From contig NZ_MTFE01000010.1 in the NCBI RefSeq assembly GCF_001953305.1, positions 5,520,795-5,584,794 of the forward strand: 64,000 nt of DNA, in the 5' to 3' direction. The position numbers were made by a program, and so were the translations under genes. Source of the stretch: Cnuella takakiae (GTDB lineage: Bacteria; Bacteroidota; Bacteroidia; Chitinophagales; Chitinophagaceae). Below, one piece after another: positions 7,713 to 17,230 of this stretch (position 1 is its first letter; each line of letters starts with the position of its first letter). The notes under the pieces are model-generated. The model was given only the letters and a program-made list of their open reading frames with translations, had not been told where the DNA came from and searched no databases.

Positions 7713-8432
7713 ATGAATGCATTTGCAGACATAGTGCGTACCCTTCAGCCTTATGCAATAGGCATTTCTTTTGCCGCTGTGTACATTGCCGAACACCTTA
7801 TTCCACAACGTAGGGAACTGATAGACCATACCCATGATGGTAAAAATATACTGGTAGGGTTGCTTAATTTGGCAATAGCGGGCGTTGGCGGCTACTTTTT
7901 ACAGCACTGGCTTACCTACACCAGCAGCCACCATTTTGGTCTGCTCCATTTGTTGCCTCCTATTTTCTGGTTAAAAATAGCGTCCGGTTTTATTTTGATT
8001 GATATCCTTATGTACTGGTGGCACCGGGTAAATCATGAGTACCGTTTTCTTTGGCAGTTTCACCGCTTTCATCATATGGATGAAAAGATGAACAGCACCA
8101 CTGCTGTTCGTTTTCATGCAGCAGAAATCATATTTTCTTATGTATTGCGCTTTAGTTTATTTCCGCTTTTGGGTATTGATATAGCTGCCGTTTTTTTGCA
8201 CGGCATTGTTCTTTTCCCCGTTATTCTATTTCACCATTCCAATGTGCGTATTTCAGAAAGATGGGACAAGCTATTGCGTTTCTTTTTTGTTACCCCACAT
8301 ATGCATCGCATCCATCATTCCAGGATCCGAAAGGAAACCGATTCAAATTACGGGTCTGTATTTCCTTATTGGGATCCGCTGTTTGGAAGCTATACACACA
8401 AACCCGAGAAGGATATTGAATTTGGTGTGTAG
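7713..8432 (+). CDS. Fatty acid hydroxylase/sterol desaturase family protein
   Basis: Integral membrane di-iron enzyme of 239 residues. The histidine motifs are clear: HRVNHE (about 106-111), HRFHH (about 119-123), and HMHRIHHS (about 195-202), with an additional H near FHAAE and FHHSN. Family members hydroxylate or desaturate lipids at a non-haem di-iron centre. The 239-residue length matches short bacterial members. The substrate is unknown; hopanoids, sphingolipids or fatty acids are all possible in this phylum. Confidence 0.92.
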   Translation: MNAFADIVRTLQPYAIGISFAAVYIAEHLIPQRRELIDHTHDGKNILVGLLNLAIAGVGGYFLQHWLTYTSSHHFGLLHLLPPIFWLKIASGFILIDILMYWWHRVNHEYRFLWQFHRFHHMDEKMNSTTAVRFHAAEIIFSYVLRFSLFPLLGIDIAAVFLHGIVLFPVILFHHSNVRISERWDKLLRFFFVTPHMHRIHHSRIRKETDSNYGSVFPYWDPLFGSYTHKPEKDIEFGV

Positions 8433-8967
8433 CAATTGAACAAATATCTGATCTATAACTTAAAAAGTAAAGTGACTACCCTTAGCGGGAAACAGCTTTA
8501 AAAAGTTTGCTTGCATCAGTATCCATTTTGGAAGACGATTTGACCACTTCATCAAAACCACCGCTTAGGAGTTGTAGTGCATGCTTTTTCGACTCACTTT
8601 TTTTGCCTGTCCTAATTTTAAAAGACGCAGTATTGGCACAGGATGACACCAACCTTTTACTAAATGTTGAAAGAAGAACACTAAAACTATTGCTGGCAAG
8701 ACCAATTAGTTTATATGTACAAATTATGCAAGTGCTAAACCGATCATTACAAGGGTTGACATATTAATGTCCAAGATCTTTCTATATCCCACTCTTTATT
8801 AGGTTTATTTGTTTGTGCAGACATCATTACATGGCTCTTGTTGGAATAATCAAATACCTACTGCCATATTTTGGCTTCATTTTTTTTCATTTCAGGAAGA
8901 AGGGGCCGCTTCTTCCCCCTATTCATTCTGTTAATTTGTTTTTCTAGCCATAAAAAGGTCTATTTGT
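8433..8967. other. Gene-free region with a possible decayed reading frame
   Basis: No intact gene. On the minus strand a frame ending at a stop near 8496 reads ...HALQLLSGGFDEVVKSSS then KMDTDASKLFKAVSR over roughly 8496-8700. It has protein-like composition but no acceptable start, and continues upstream only in another frame. It may be a remnant of a receiver-like or other small domain; I cannot identify it. The plus-strand frame at 8507-8767 appears to be its shadow. Confidence 0.35.
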
Positions 8968-9462
8968 TCAAACCTGCTTGTATCGTTGCGAAACATTTGT
9001 TGAAGCTCCATCTTTTGAACCTGTACGGATGAACGCCCATCCTATCAGAATAAACAAAACGCCTGATGTAAGAAATAAGTAGTCATACAAAGACAACCCT
9101 TGCAGCTCCACTACATGATGTATCCCTAAAATGTGATGGTCTATGATACCTTCAACTAAATTAAAGATACCCCATCCTAAAACTAAGGAACCAAAGAATG
9201 TATTACCTGATAAAGGCACATCTTTTCGTTTTACAGCATTCCAAAGCATCCCGATTGAAATAGCGGTTGCCACCCATGTTAAGGCATGGAATAAGCCATC
9301 CCAAACCATGTTTGTTTTTGCATTAACCAATGTATCAGGAGGTAGTTTTGCAGAAAGCATATTGTGTAGCTGAAAAATCTGGTGGAATAATATTCCATCT
9401 ACAAAGCCGCCCATGCCGATGCCCATGAGTGTGCCTGCTGCTATTAGAGGTTTGCTATTCAT
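8968..9462 (-). CDS. DUF2243 membrane protein
   Basis: A 164-residue protein of the DUF2243 family with four predicted membrane helices. The family signature is visible: GMGGFVDGILFHQIFQ near residues 16-31, WDGLFHALTW near 54-63, and FNLVEGIIDHHILGIHHV near 101-118. The conserved histidines in helices suggest metal or haem binding, but the function is unknown. It lies 17 bases downstream of the small CxxC protein gene on the same strand and is probably cotranscribed with it. Confidence 0.9.
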   Translation of the reverse strand: MNSKPLIAAGTLMGIGMGGFVDGILFHQIFQLHNMLSAKLPPDTLVNAKTNMVWDGLFHALTWVATAISIGMLWNAVKRKDVPLSGNTFFGSLVLGWGIFNLVEGIIDHHILGIHHVVELQGLSLYDYLFLTSGVLFILIGWAFIRTGSKDGASTNVSQRYKQV

Positions 9463-9479
9463 TGTTTGCTATTTTTATG

Positions 9480-9692
9480 TTACGTTTTTATTGTTTTACC
9501 ACCTTTATAAATAAATACTATGATGCCTGTAAATACGACAAAAGGCAATACTGAAGACAATAGGTTGTTGTAAAAATCGTCCCCGAATACTAATGCCCTA
9601 ACCTCAGTTGCCTGTTTTGAACTGCACATTGTACAAGCCTCACTGGTAAGGGAAAAGAAAAACATTGCAAGGGTTGTAAGTATGACTTTCAT
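9480..9692 (-). CDS. Small secreted CxxC membrane protein
   Basis: 70 residues: a signal peptide (about 1-18) ends in EAC, giving ACTMCSSKQATEV, followed by one membrane helix (about 45-64) and a basic tail. Short proteins with a post-signal CxxC and one helix recur in Bacteroidota beside DUF2243 and respiratory or copper genes. The cysteines could bind a metal or act as a redox pair. It is 17 bases from the DUF2243 gene. No finer function can be assigned. Confidence 0.65.
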   Translation of the reverse strand: MKVILTTLAMFFFSLTSEACTMCSSKQATEVRALVFGDDFYNNLLSSVLPFVVFTGIIVFIYKGGKTIKT

Positions 9693-10665
9693 ATAATGTC
9701 TATTTACTCTTTGAAGTGGATTGGAAATTAAGATTTTTGCACAATTTATAGGCGAGCGGAATTTTGTACGTTCATGCTATTAGAACTTGCAACATAAATC
9801 GTAGCACATCCCAGTTCTCATCTAGCTTCGCTTTACTGTTTTGGTACAGCAATTACACCAAAATCCAGAAGCGATACAAAATTTCTTTTATATATGAATA
9901 TTATTTGTCAGAGAATGTACATCTGTCGTTGAAGGTAAGGCAGTACTTTATGTTACAATGTGACATAAGTCACGCCAACTAACGTTTCTGCATAGTAATG
10001 ATTATACGATATTTACACCTTTAACCGGGTCAATACAAGCCCTATCTTATCTATCTCCCTTTAGATATCCTAATTACACCACATTGATTAAATGAACCAA
10101 ACTGGCCAGCTCTTCCTTTCTCTGGCACTTCTATAATAATATCGACATCATTTTGGCACGAATTCGCCGACGAAAGTTTCCATCCTTGGTCGACTGAAAT
10201 ATTAAGCAAACAATCATGAGAGATTTTGAGTTTTCAATCTATTAGATCTTCTGGCTCTAGGCCAAGTTAGTTCACATTATCTAACATTATTAAATCATAA
10301 GCCCTCAACGATTTATGAAGGACAGCTGATACAAAGATTTAAATTTATCACTAAGGCGCGCTATCAAGGTTTTCTACTCCTGCGCATTAAGTTTGCCTCA
10401 TGGGTTGTCGAAGAAAAAAGCCGACAATTTCGAAAAGAACAACACTCCCAGCGCTAAACTTATAAAATATTAAGTTTTTAAACTGTTTAAAGTTAATGTG
10501 TTAGGTTGAAGGCACTACCCTGAAACACTACTTTTTTTATTATTATTTAATAAGGTGTTCCGAAAATAATTTGCATTCTTCTGAACAGCTTATTCAAGTC
10601 CTATATATGAGATATTTATACTTTTGAATTCTTCAAGTGCAGGTTGCACATTTAATGACGTATAA
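9693..10665. other. Gene-free region with one operator-like site
   Basis: About 970 bases with no intact gene. It contains the palindrome at 9960-9973. On the minus strand, from about 10230 to the stop at 10051-10053, a short frame reads ...NISVDQGWKLSSANSC then QNDVDIIIEVPEKGRAGQ; it lacks a start and may be a gene remnant. The rest is AT-rich, with no repeats or RNA gene that I can recognise. Confidence 0.5.
9960..9973. promoter_or_regulatory. Crp/Fnr-like operator (orphan site 4)
   Basis: GTGAC ATAA GTCAC, a perfect palindrome. It is 267 bases upstream of the small CxxC gene on the minus strand and has no intact gene on the plus side. No convincing -7 element sits at the usual distance, so it may be a leftover of a lost promoter. 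Confidence 0.4.
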
Positions 10666-11226
10666 TCATAACTTATCAATGGTCGTACGATCTGCCAGGT
10701 CTTTATTTTTATATACCGATGGCGTTACTCCGAATGCCTGCTTAAACTGCTTAGATAGGTGCTGTGCACTGCTATAACCTAATTGTATCGCAATTTCATT
10801 TAAATTGAACTCCTCGTAGGTTAGCAACTCTTTTGCTTTTTCAAGCTTCAATAGAATAAAGTAACGTTCAATAGATCGTCCTTCCTGCTCAGAGAATGTT
10901 TTACTTAGCAGGGAATAATCTTTATTGATTTCTTTTGATAAATATTCTTTGAACTTAAACTGCCTATCTAGCTTGCCTTCTTCCACGGCCATGATCAGAA
11001 GGGCTTTGATTTGACTAACCAACTTTTCCTTATTGCTGTGCAGAACGGAAAACCCCAATGACTCCAGCTTTTCTTCCAACTGCTGCAGCGCGCTACCATC
11101 AAGCAGGCTTTCGCATTCCACAATACCCAAACCAACTCCATTATGGACGATGCCTAATTCACTTAGTACCTTTCCGACGGCCATAATGCACCGCGGACAA
11201 ACCATATTTTTAATATAAAGCTTCAT
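10666..11226 (-). CDS. AraC-family regulator with N-terminal HMA-like metal-binding module
   Basis: 186 residues in two parts. Residues 1-70 look like a heavy-metal-associated (HMA) fold: beta-strand KLYIKN, then MVCPRC (MxCxxC, cysteines 9 and 12), a helix, a VECE strand and LEKLESLGFSVLH. Residues 100-180 are an AraC helix-turn-helix pair (LNEIAIQLGYSSAQHLSKQF, then KQAFGVTPSVYK). This suggests direct sensing of copper or silver by the same fold used by CopZ. It is the last gene of the left copper arm, 18 bases after the PepSY gene. A paralogue with the same layout heads the copA operon at 60702-61274. Metal sensing is inferred from the motif, not shown. Confidence 0.85.
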   Translation of the reverse strand: MKLYIKNMVCPRCIMAVGKVLSELGIVHNGVGLGIVECESLLDGSALQQLEEKLESLGFSVLHSNKEKLVSQIKALLIMAVEEGKLDRQFKFKEYLSKEINKDYSLLSKTFSEQEGRSIERYFILLKLEKAKELLTYEEFNLNEIAIQLGYSSAQHLSKQFKQAFGVTPSVYKNKDLADRTTIDKL

Positions 11227-11244
11227 CTACCTCTTCTTCTTTTA

Positions 11245-12003
11245 CTAAATCGTAAGCGAACCAGGCCACTGCCCCGCCATCTTTTTTCGTTTACTCATTT
11301 TACTGCTCATCCAGAACAGCACAAAACCAGAAATAATGGTCAGCAGGCCAAATATTGAAAATGCCCGCAACAACCAGTTATTGATATCATCTCTGCCTTT
11401 ATAATCCATAGTATGCATCATCCATAGCAAGTCGAACAATCGCCATTTATTATTCCTAAAAGATTCAACCCTCCCCCACTCAGCTGATACATAAACTGTA
11501 GTGTTAGTAGGATGATTGAATGTTATCGCCCAGGCTGGCAAAGGCTTTTCCCGGTACTCATGATGGCCATTTGTTGTAACCAGGTACTCTACTTTTTCAA
11601 CAGCAGGCTTCCCGTTGAAACTGGCTGCTGCAATCTGCACTGCTTCATTTTTGCTGATGGCTTGCCGAATCCTTCCGGTGCCAGCATCAGCCAGTACTTT
11701 CTTTAAATGGCCCTTGGAGTAAAAGCTGAAGTTGTAATAAGGCTTGTTCAGCACGCTGATCAACTGCAATGATTGGATGGAGTCAACATTTGACAACTGC
11801 CGTAAAATGCTATCGGGTGATATCAGTTGTAAGTTGCCTCTTAGATGGGATGGCTGCCGGTGCTGAAAGTCACCATGAATTTCATCGATGTCTGTCCAGC
11901 TGAAGTAAAGCCCTCCAATGGTCCACAATAGAAACTGAACTCCCAGAATCACACCTAAATACCGGTGGCTTTTCCGAATGTAATAGTGCTTGCTTTTGGC
12001 CAT
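11245..12003 (-). CDS. PepSY-TM membrane protein
   Basis: A 252-residue PepSY-associated membrane protein. It has an N-terminal HRYLGVILGVQFLLWTIGGLYF helix region, a periplasmic PepSY-like part (about residues 45-175) and a C-terminal helix pair around LLWMMHTMDYKGRDDINNW and AFSIFGLLTIISGFVLFW. Related proteins are linked to siderophore/metal reduction or act as membrane-bound PepSY regulators. ATG 12003 follows the aldolase stop; the longer frame would begin with TTG inside the aldolase gene. It lies in the copper operon between aldolase and the HMA-AraC gene. Confidence 0.85.
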   Translation of the reverse strand: MAKSKHYYIRKSHRYLGVILGVQFLLWTIGGLYFSWTDIDEIHGDFQHRQPSHLRGNLQLISPDSILRQLSNVDSIQSLQLISVLNKPYYNFSFYSKGHLKKVLADAGTGRIRQAISKNEAVQIAAASFNGKPAVEKVEYLVTTNGHHEYREKPLPAWAITFNHPTNTTVYVSAEWGRVESFRNNKWRLFDLLWMMHTMDYKGRDDINNWLLRAFSIFGLLTIISGFVLFWMSSKMSKRKKMAGQWPGSLTI

Positions 12004-12013
12004 CTGCAATAGT

Positions 12014-13087
12014 TTATGCGACGTCAATATCCTTTGCTAAGTATATGTCCTGAATGGCCTGCAGCAGTGTCACACCTTCTTTAAAAGGCCGCTGAAAAGC
12101 TTTACGTCCTGAAATGAGTCCCATGCCTCCAGCCCGTTTGTTAATGACTGCAGTACGTATGGCTTCCTTTGTATCTGATTGTCCGCTAGATGCACCTCCG
12201 GAGTTGATTAATCCTATCCGGCCATTATAGCAGTTCAGCACCTGGTAGCGGCACAGGTCAATAGGATGTTCAGAAGAAAGTTCACTGTACATGCGCTTAT
12301 CCAGTTTGCCGTAAGGGCTGCTGCCTATGTTTAAAGCCTGATAGCCACCATTGGTTTCCGGAAGCTTTTGTTTTATGATATCAGCCTGTATGGTTACGCC
12401 CAGGTGATTGGCTTGCCCTGTGAGATCGGCAGCTACGTGATAATCTGTGTTGCCCGACTTAAAAGCATCATTGCGCAGGTAGCACCATAAAATGGTGGCC
12501 ATACCCAAGCTATGCGCTTCTTCAAATGCTTTGGCAACTTCAATAATTTGGCGACCAGCATTTTCAGAACCAAAGTAAATGGTTGCGCCTACTGCAACCG
12601 CACCCAGGTTCCAGGCATCCCTTACAGACCCAAACATGATCTGGTCGTACTTGTTGGGATAGGTCAGCAGCTCATTGTGGTTGATCTTAACAATGAAAGG
12701 AATCTTGTGGGCGTACTTCCGCGACAGCAGGGCAAGCCCACCAAATGTTGTTGCCACACCGTTGCAACCACCTTCCAATGCAAGCCGGATTATGTTTTCC
12801 GGATCAAAGTACATTGGATTGGAAGCAAAGGAAGCACCGGCACTGTGTTCGATGCCTTGATCAATGGGAAGTATGGATACATAACCTGTTTTCGCCAACC
12901 GCCCAGAATTGAACAACTGTGCAAGACTCCTGAGGGTTTGTGGACTGCGGTTGGAAAGCGCAAAGTTCTGATCGATAAAATCTGCTGATGGCAAATACAG
13001 GTGTTCTTTTGGAATGGCTGTGCTCTTGTAAGTGAGCAAAGACTGGGCTTCGTCGCCCAGTATGGCTGTAATTTCTGTAAGGCTCAT
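12014..13087 (-). CDS. fbaB: Class I fructose-bisphosphate aldolase (FbaB/DhnA type)
   Basis: 357 residues, matching class I FbaB-type aldolases. These cleave fructose 1,6-bisphosphate through a lysine Schiff base and need no metal. Recognisable segments are [17 protein letters not shown], the [12 protein letters not shown] strand with a candidate Schiff-base-region lysine, [16 protein letters not shown], and the phosphate-binding [13 protein letters not shown]. It sits inside a copper operon, between the sialidase-like gene and the PepSY gene. A plausible role is to replace a copper-sensitive, metal-dependent class II aldolase; that is inference. Confidence 0.9.
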   Translation of the reverse strand: MSLTEITAILGDEAQSLLTYKSTAIPKEHLYLPSADFIDQNFALSNRSPQTLRSLAQLFNSGRLAKTGYVSILPIDQGIEHSAGASFASNPMYFDPENIIRLALEGGCNGVATTFGGLALLSRKYAHKIPFIVKINHNELLTYPNKYDQIMFGSVRDAWNLGAVAVGATIYFGSENAGRQIIEVAKAFEEAHSLGMATILWCYLRNDAFKSGNTDYHVAADLTGQANHLGVTIQADIIKQKLPETNGGYQALNIGSSPYGKLDKRMYSELSSEHPIDLCRYQVLNCYNGRIGLINSGGASSGQSDTKEAIRTAVINKRAGGMGLISGRKAFQRPFKEGVTLLQAIQDIYLAKDIDVA

Positions 13088-13200
13088 AATTGTCTTTTTA
13101 AAAGTTTAGTTGATTGTTGCAAACAGATTGAATTTTTCCTGACCTCATTATGAAAAAGCTATTGCAGCAATGTCCTTTCAAATGCAGAGATCCCAAATGA

Positions 13201-14255
13201 TCAAATGGCAACAACAGCTTTCATTATTTGACCTTCTTTTTCCCACACACAAACCGCTTGTTTTTCACCTGTGGCCTGCAGTACCGGCAACTGTCCCTTT
13301 CCTAAATTCAATTTGCTTCCATCAGGCTTCTTCACCACTATCTCACCACCTTCCATCCAGGTATAAGCCGTTTTGCCATTTACCGTTTCTATTGTACAGC
13401 TCCTGCCCCATCCTACCTCTTGCTCTTCCGCTCCTGGTTGGGCAACAAAGATTTTATCCTGCCTGCGCCAAACCGTTTGTACCCTGCCGCCTGGCCCAAT
13501 CACCAAACCACCACCATCCATGGGGCAGCTATCCAGTTTCCAATTGCCGAGGCCCAGCTTCTCTGCCCCTTGAAAGGTTTGGCCTCCATCAAAGGAGCGG
13601 ATCAGGTACAAATTCCGGTTGCCCGCAAGCCAGTTGCGGAACATAATGGCTACCTGCTTTCCCTGTACCGCAACCGAAGGCTTGCAGCACTCGCATACAT
13701 GACCGTCCGGGGAAGTGTAGATCATTTTGTTTTTCGACCAGGTTTTACCCCCATCCATCGACTGCGCACCATAGATATTGTTCTGCCCCTGACGCAGGTC
13801 GAGCCAAGCGGCAAACAATCCTTTCTTACCATCACCGTCCAGGGCCAGAAAACCTTCTTTGGCAACCGTATCTCGGTCATTTACCCGGACCGGGCCTTCC
13901 CATTTTCCTGCACCTCCTTTTCGGAACGCCAGGATATCCCCCTGCTGGGTTGCTACCAAAATGCAGGGTCCATTTTCAGAAGCGGTGATTTGCGGCCCCG
14001 CATGGCAAAAGAAAAAAGGTCCGGCACCCTGCCCACCAGTTTTGGTTTAGAAAATGACGTTCCGCCATCTTCAGAAAAAGCATAAAGGACACTATCTCCT
14101 TTGCCAAATACCAAATGCAGCATATTTCGGCTATCCTTTACAAGCCGTGGAACACTGCCCATGGCTATTACTTCAGCATCAGAACTGCCGGTCCTGTAAT
14201 TAAAAGAGGCAAAGCCGATCAGGCATGTAACGAGTGCAATGCAAATCTTTATCAT
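13201..14255 (-). pseudogene. Sialidase-like (BNR) exported protein, broken by a frameshift
   Basis: Two overlapping frames form one gene. The first (14255 to about 13999) has a signal peptide and a start of the propeller (VPRLVKDSRNMLHLVFGKGD). The second (about 13999 to 13201) carries BNR Asp-box repeats (SMDGGKTWS, SFDGGQTF) and conserved cysteine motifs GHVCECCKPSV and LDSCPMDGGG. The break is at the CCCC run at 13996-13999: one extra G on the coding strand would restore MRGPQITASENGPC. Such six-bladed, Cys-rich sialidase-like proteins accompany copper exporters, and the CxCC and SCPM motifs suggest metal binding rather than sugar cleavage. A sequencing error in the homopolymer is possible. 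Confidence 0.75.
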
Positions 14256-14266
14256 GGTAGTTTTTA

Positions 14267-16369
14267 TTAACTGGTTTTGAACTGTCGCTTTAAGAGTTGT
14301 GCATTGAAAGCAACAACGATGGTGCTTAAACTCATCAGCACAGCGCCCATGGCCGGACTTAAGACAAAGCGGGGGTACAGGACTCCGGCTGCAAGTGGAA
14401 TGGCTATGATGTTATAGCCAACGGCCCAGAAAAGGTTCTGGATCATTTTCCGGTAAGTAGCCCTTCCAAATGAAATCATATTTACCACATCCATCGGATC
14501 GCTGTTCACCAGAATGATATCGGCTGTTTCAGCAGCCACGTCGGTGCCACTGCCTACGGCAATGCCCACATCCGCCTGAGCAAGAGCCGGGGCGTCGTTC
14601 ACGCCATCGCCGGTCATGGCTACTATCTCACCCTTATCCTGAAACTCCTTAAGCTTTTCCTGTTTTTGGTGGGGCAGCACGTTTGCCAGGTAACCATCCA
14701 TGCCCAGTTTTGCAGAAACGGCAGCCGCAATCTTTTCATTATCGCCAGTAAGAAGGAACGAACGAATGTTCATGCTTTTGAGGGTACTAATAGCCTGTGC
14801 TGCGGTTTCCCTGATAGAATCTGCCAAGGTTATAATGCCGGCCACTGTACCATTGATCAGCACAAAACTTACTGTTTCGGTGTTCTGGTCAAAAATTGGA
14901 GGTATGGAAGGCAAGGGTTTACCTTCCCTTTTGAAATAGTTTGGTCCCCCCACAACTACTTGCCTGCCTTTAACTACGGCGCTTACCCCTACTCCTTGCC
15001 AGTACTGGAAGTTTTCGGATGGCCAAAGCTCTAGCTCTCTTTCTTTCAATTTCCGGATTATACCTCGGGCAATGTAATGCTCTGAATGTTGTTGTGCCGC
15101 TGCTGCGTACTGCAGTATCTCTTTGGCTGAAAATTCATTGCTGACCGAAACAAAATTTTGGACCTCATGGGAGCCTTTGGTCAGGGTACCTGTTTTGTCG
15201 AAAATAATAGTGGTGAGCTTGCGGGCATTTTCAAAGGCCGTACGGTTGCGGATCAGCAGGCCGCTTACTGCTGCCCTGGTGGTGGAAATAGCCACCACCA
15301 GGGGAATAGCAACCCCTAGAGCATGTGGACAGGAGGTTACCATCACTGTTACCAACCGTTCCAAGGCTACAGCAAGATCCTTTTCTACTCCAAACCAGTA
15401 AAAGAATGTGGTAACACCTACCACGATAGAAATGATGGTAAGCCACCCAGCTACCCGGTCGGCGATATTTTGTGTATTGGATTTCGCGCCTTGTGCTGTT
15501 TGTACCAGATGAATGACTTTATTGAGATAGCTGTCTTCACCAGCACCAGTCACGACGGCTTTAAGTGAACCATCACCGTTTAGTGAGCCTGCAATAAGCT
15601 TTAAGTCTTTTTCCTTTTTTACCGGCACGCTTTCGCCGGTCAGCATGCTTTCATTAACATAGGAAACTCCATCCAGAACCAATGCATCAGCGGGGATCTT
15701 TTCACCAGGTTTGATCACGATTACATCCTTATTCCTGAGATGTTTAAGGTCAATATCTGAAACGACACCTTCACGCTCTATATGTACCTTGGAAGGCAGC
15801 AGGGCAACAAGTGATTCCAGAGCATTGGATGCTGCCATTTGGGAGCGCATTTCCAGCCAGTGGCCCAGCAACATGATATCGATCAAAGTAGCTAACTCCC
15901 AAAAGAAGTCCATGCCCTCAAGGCCTAAAGCGACAGCAACGCTATACACATAAGCCACTGTAATGGCCAAGGCCACCAAGGTCATCATACCGATCTTACG
16001 GTGCTTGATTTCTTGTACCATTCCTATCAGGAAAGGAGACCCACCATAGAAGTATATGACGGTTCCAAGGGCTAGCAATACGTACCTGTCACCTAAAAAA
16101 GAGATATGAAACCCGAACCAATGCTGAATCATTTCGGAAAGCAGCAACACCGGTATTGTGAGCACCAGGCAAATCCAAAAACGCCTGAGGAAATCTTCGG
16201 TGTGATGGCCTGCATGTTTATCATGCATACCTGCTTCGGCGGCCCTCCCCTCCTGTTCCATGCTATGATGGCTATGCACAGGGCTTCTTCCGGAAGAATT
16301 TTTCGAAGTATCCTGCGGTTTTTCCTGGCTTTCATGGTGACGACCATGGTGGTGATGTTCGTGGTTCAT
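14267..16369 (-). CDS. copB: Copper-exporting P1B-3-type ATPase (CPH motif)
   Basis: 700-residue heavy-metal P-type ATPase. The N-terminus is very His-rich (HEHHHHGRHHES and HSHHSMEQEG) in place of HMA domains. The membrane metal motif is SCPHALG with C347-P-H349, the hallmark of CopB-type pumps for Cu+/Cu2+/Ag+. Other motifs are the DKTGTLT phosphorylation site at D391, MLTGESVPV in the actuator domain, and TGDGVNDAPALAQADVGIAVG. The last helices end MSLSTIVVAFNAQLL, again CopB-like. It lies 11 bases upstream of the sialidase-like gene. It exports copper or silver from the cytosol to the periplasm. Confidence 0.95.
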   Translation of the reverse strand: MNHEHHHHGRHHESQEKPQDTSKNSSGRSPVHSHHSMEQEGRAAEAGMHDKHAGHHTEDFLRRFWICLVLTIPVLLLSEMIQHWFGFHISFLGDRYVLLALGTVIYFYGGSPFLIGMVQEIKHRKIGMMTLVALAITVAYVYSVAVALGLEGMDFFWELATLIDIMLLGHWLEMRSQMAASNALESLVALLPSKVHIEREGVVSDIDLKHLRNKDVIVIKPGEKIPADALVLDGVSYVNESMLTGESVPVKKEKDLKLIAGSLNGDGSLKAVVTGAGEDSYLNKVIHLVQTAQGAKSNTQNIADRVAGWLTIISIVVGVTTFFYWFGVEKDLAVALERLVTVMVTSCPHALGVAIPLVVAISTTRAAVSGLLIRNRTAFENARKLTTIIFDKTGTLTKGSHEVQNFVSVSNEFSAKEILQYAAAAQQHSEHYIARGIIRKLKERELELWPSENFQYWQGVGVSAVVKGRQVVVGGPNYFKREGKPLPSIPPIFDQNTETVSFVLINGTVAGIITLADSIRETAAQAISTLKSMNIRSFLLTGDNEKIAAAVSAKLGMDGYLANVLPHQKQEKLKEFQDKGEIVAMTGDGVNDAPALAQADVGIAVGSGTDVAAETADIILVNSDPMDVVNMISFGRATYRKMIQNLFWAVGYNIIAIPLAAGVLYPRFVLSPAMGAVLMSLSTIVVAFNAQLLKRQFKTS

Positions 16370-16449
16370 ATTGTATGTTTTTAATAACCTTCACTCAGAC
16401 GGCCCTTCCGTTTACCCATCACAGCACCTATCCTTAAAACACATTTAGT

Positions 16450-17130
16450 TCATATGTAGTAGAACCTGTTTTTTGTTTTTGGCCTATATGCGGTATAATA
16501 CCGGAACGTTCCGAAAAGGGTCTCCAGTTGATCGTTTTCTAAAAGCATTTTAAATCCAGCTCGCTCTACCAAAGAGGGTATGGTTCCTTTTACATTATCC
16601 TCAGTTGTTTTGAACCCATCAAGGATTTGAACGAGATAGAATTTCCACCTGCTCTTCCTATTAGCAGGTAGCCCCCAATCAGCGAGAATGAACCTGCCGC
16701 CCGGTTTTAATACCCGAAATATTTCAAGAAGCGCTTCCTTTTTCAAGTCACTTTCTAAGTGGTGGAACACCAAGGAACTAAATACACAATCAAAGTGGCT
16801 GCTGCTAAAAGGAAGCTTTTGACCATTATAGGACATTAGCTCTACTTCCTTAGAAAGAGCTTGTTTTTTACGTGCAACCTTCAATATCCTTTCATCGGTG
16901 TCAATGCCAATCCATTTTGTTCTTGGGCCTCTGACAGAACCAATGGCTAGGTTTTGTCCCGATCCACAACCGAATTCTAAAATGAGCTCTCCTTCCTTAG
17001 GGGAAATAAGATCCATTAGCTTTTTCCTTATCAGTCTTTCAGGTAAAGTGGCTGCAATAGCTGCATCATACCACCTGGTGAGGACATGATAGCTCAATGC
17101 TGGTTTATATTTAGAACCGGTCGAAGTCAT
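16450..17130 (-). CDS. Class I SAM-dependent methyltransferase
   Basis: 226 residues with the canonical motif I ILEFGCGSGQNLAIG (about 50-64), the acidic loop WIGIDTDERIL, VFHHLESD as motif II/III, and LKPGGRFILADWG. It resembles UbiE/phospholipid-type methyltransferases. It is embedded in the copper operon, between DUF2911 and the CopB ATPase. The substrate is unknown; a lipid or a metal chelator is possible. The last residues (KTKNRFYYI) are basic and aromatic. Confidence 0.85.
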   Translation of the reverse strand: MTSTGSKYKPALSYHVLTRWYDAAIAATLPERLIRKKLMDLISPKEGELILEFGCGSGQNLAIGSVRGPRTKWIGIDTDERILKVARKKQALSKEVELMSYNGQKLPFSSSHFDCVFSSLVFHHLESDLKKEALLEIFRVLKPGGRFILADWGLPANRKSRWKFYLVQILDGFKTTEDNVKGTIPSLVERAGFKMLLENDQLETLFGTFRYYTAYRPKTKNRFYYI

Positions 17131-17230
17131 AGATGTTTGAAATGATTTTCATTCAGCTTGCCTTAGCCCTCGGCTTGTCGCTTACAGTATCACATTCAGA
17201 TGGTAATCAACGGAACCTCAAGGTGGGCAA

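Noticed and set aside
8507..8767. 86-residue plus-strand frame
   Set aside because: No domain or signal, and the minus-strand frame in the same place reads more like protein.
9764..9982. 72-residue plus-strand frame over the orphan operator
   Set aside because: No family resemblance, AT-driven composition, and it would overlap the palindrome.
13170..14085. Long plus-strand frames over the sialidase-like gene
   Set aside because: They are antisense shadows: Pro/Arg/Cys-rich, no motif, while the minus strand has BNR repeats.
13201..14255. True sialidase
   Set aside because: Only Asp-box repeats are present; the catalytic Arg triad and Tyr/Glu pair are not apparent, and Cys motifs dominate.
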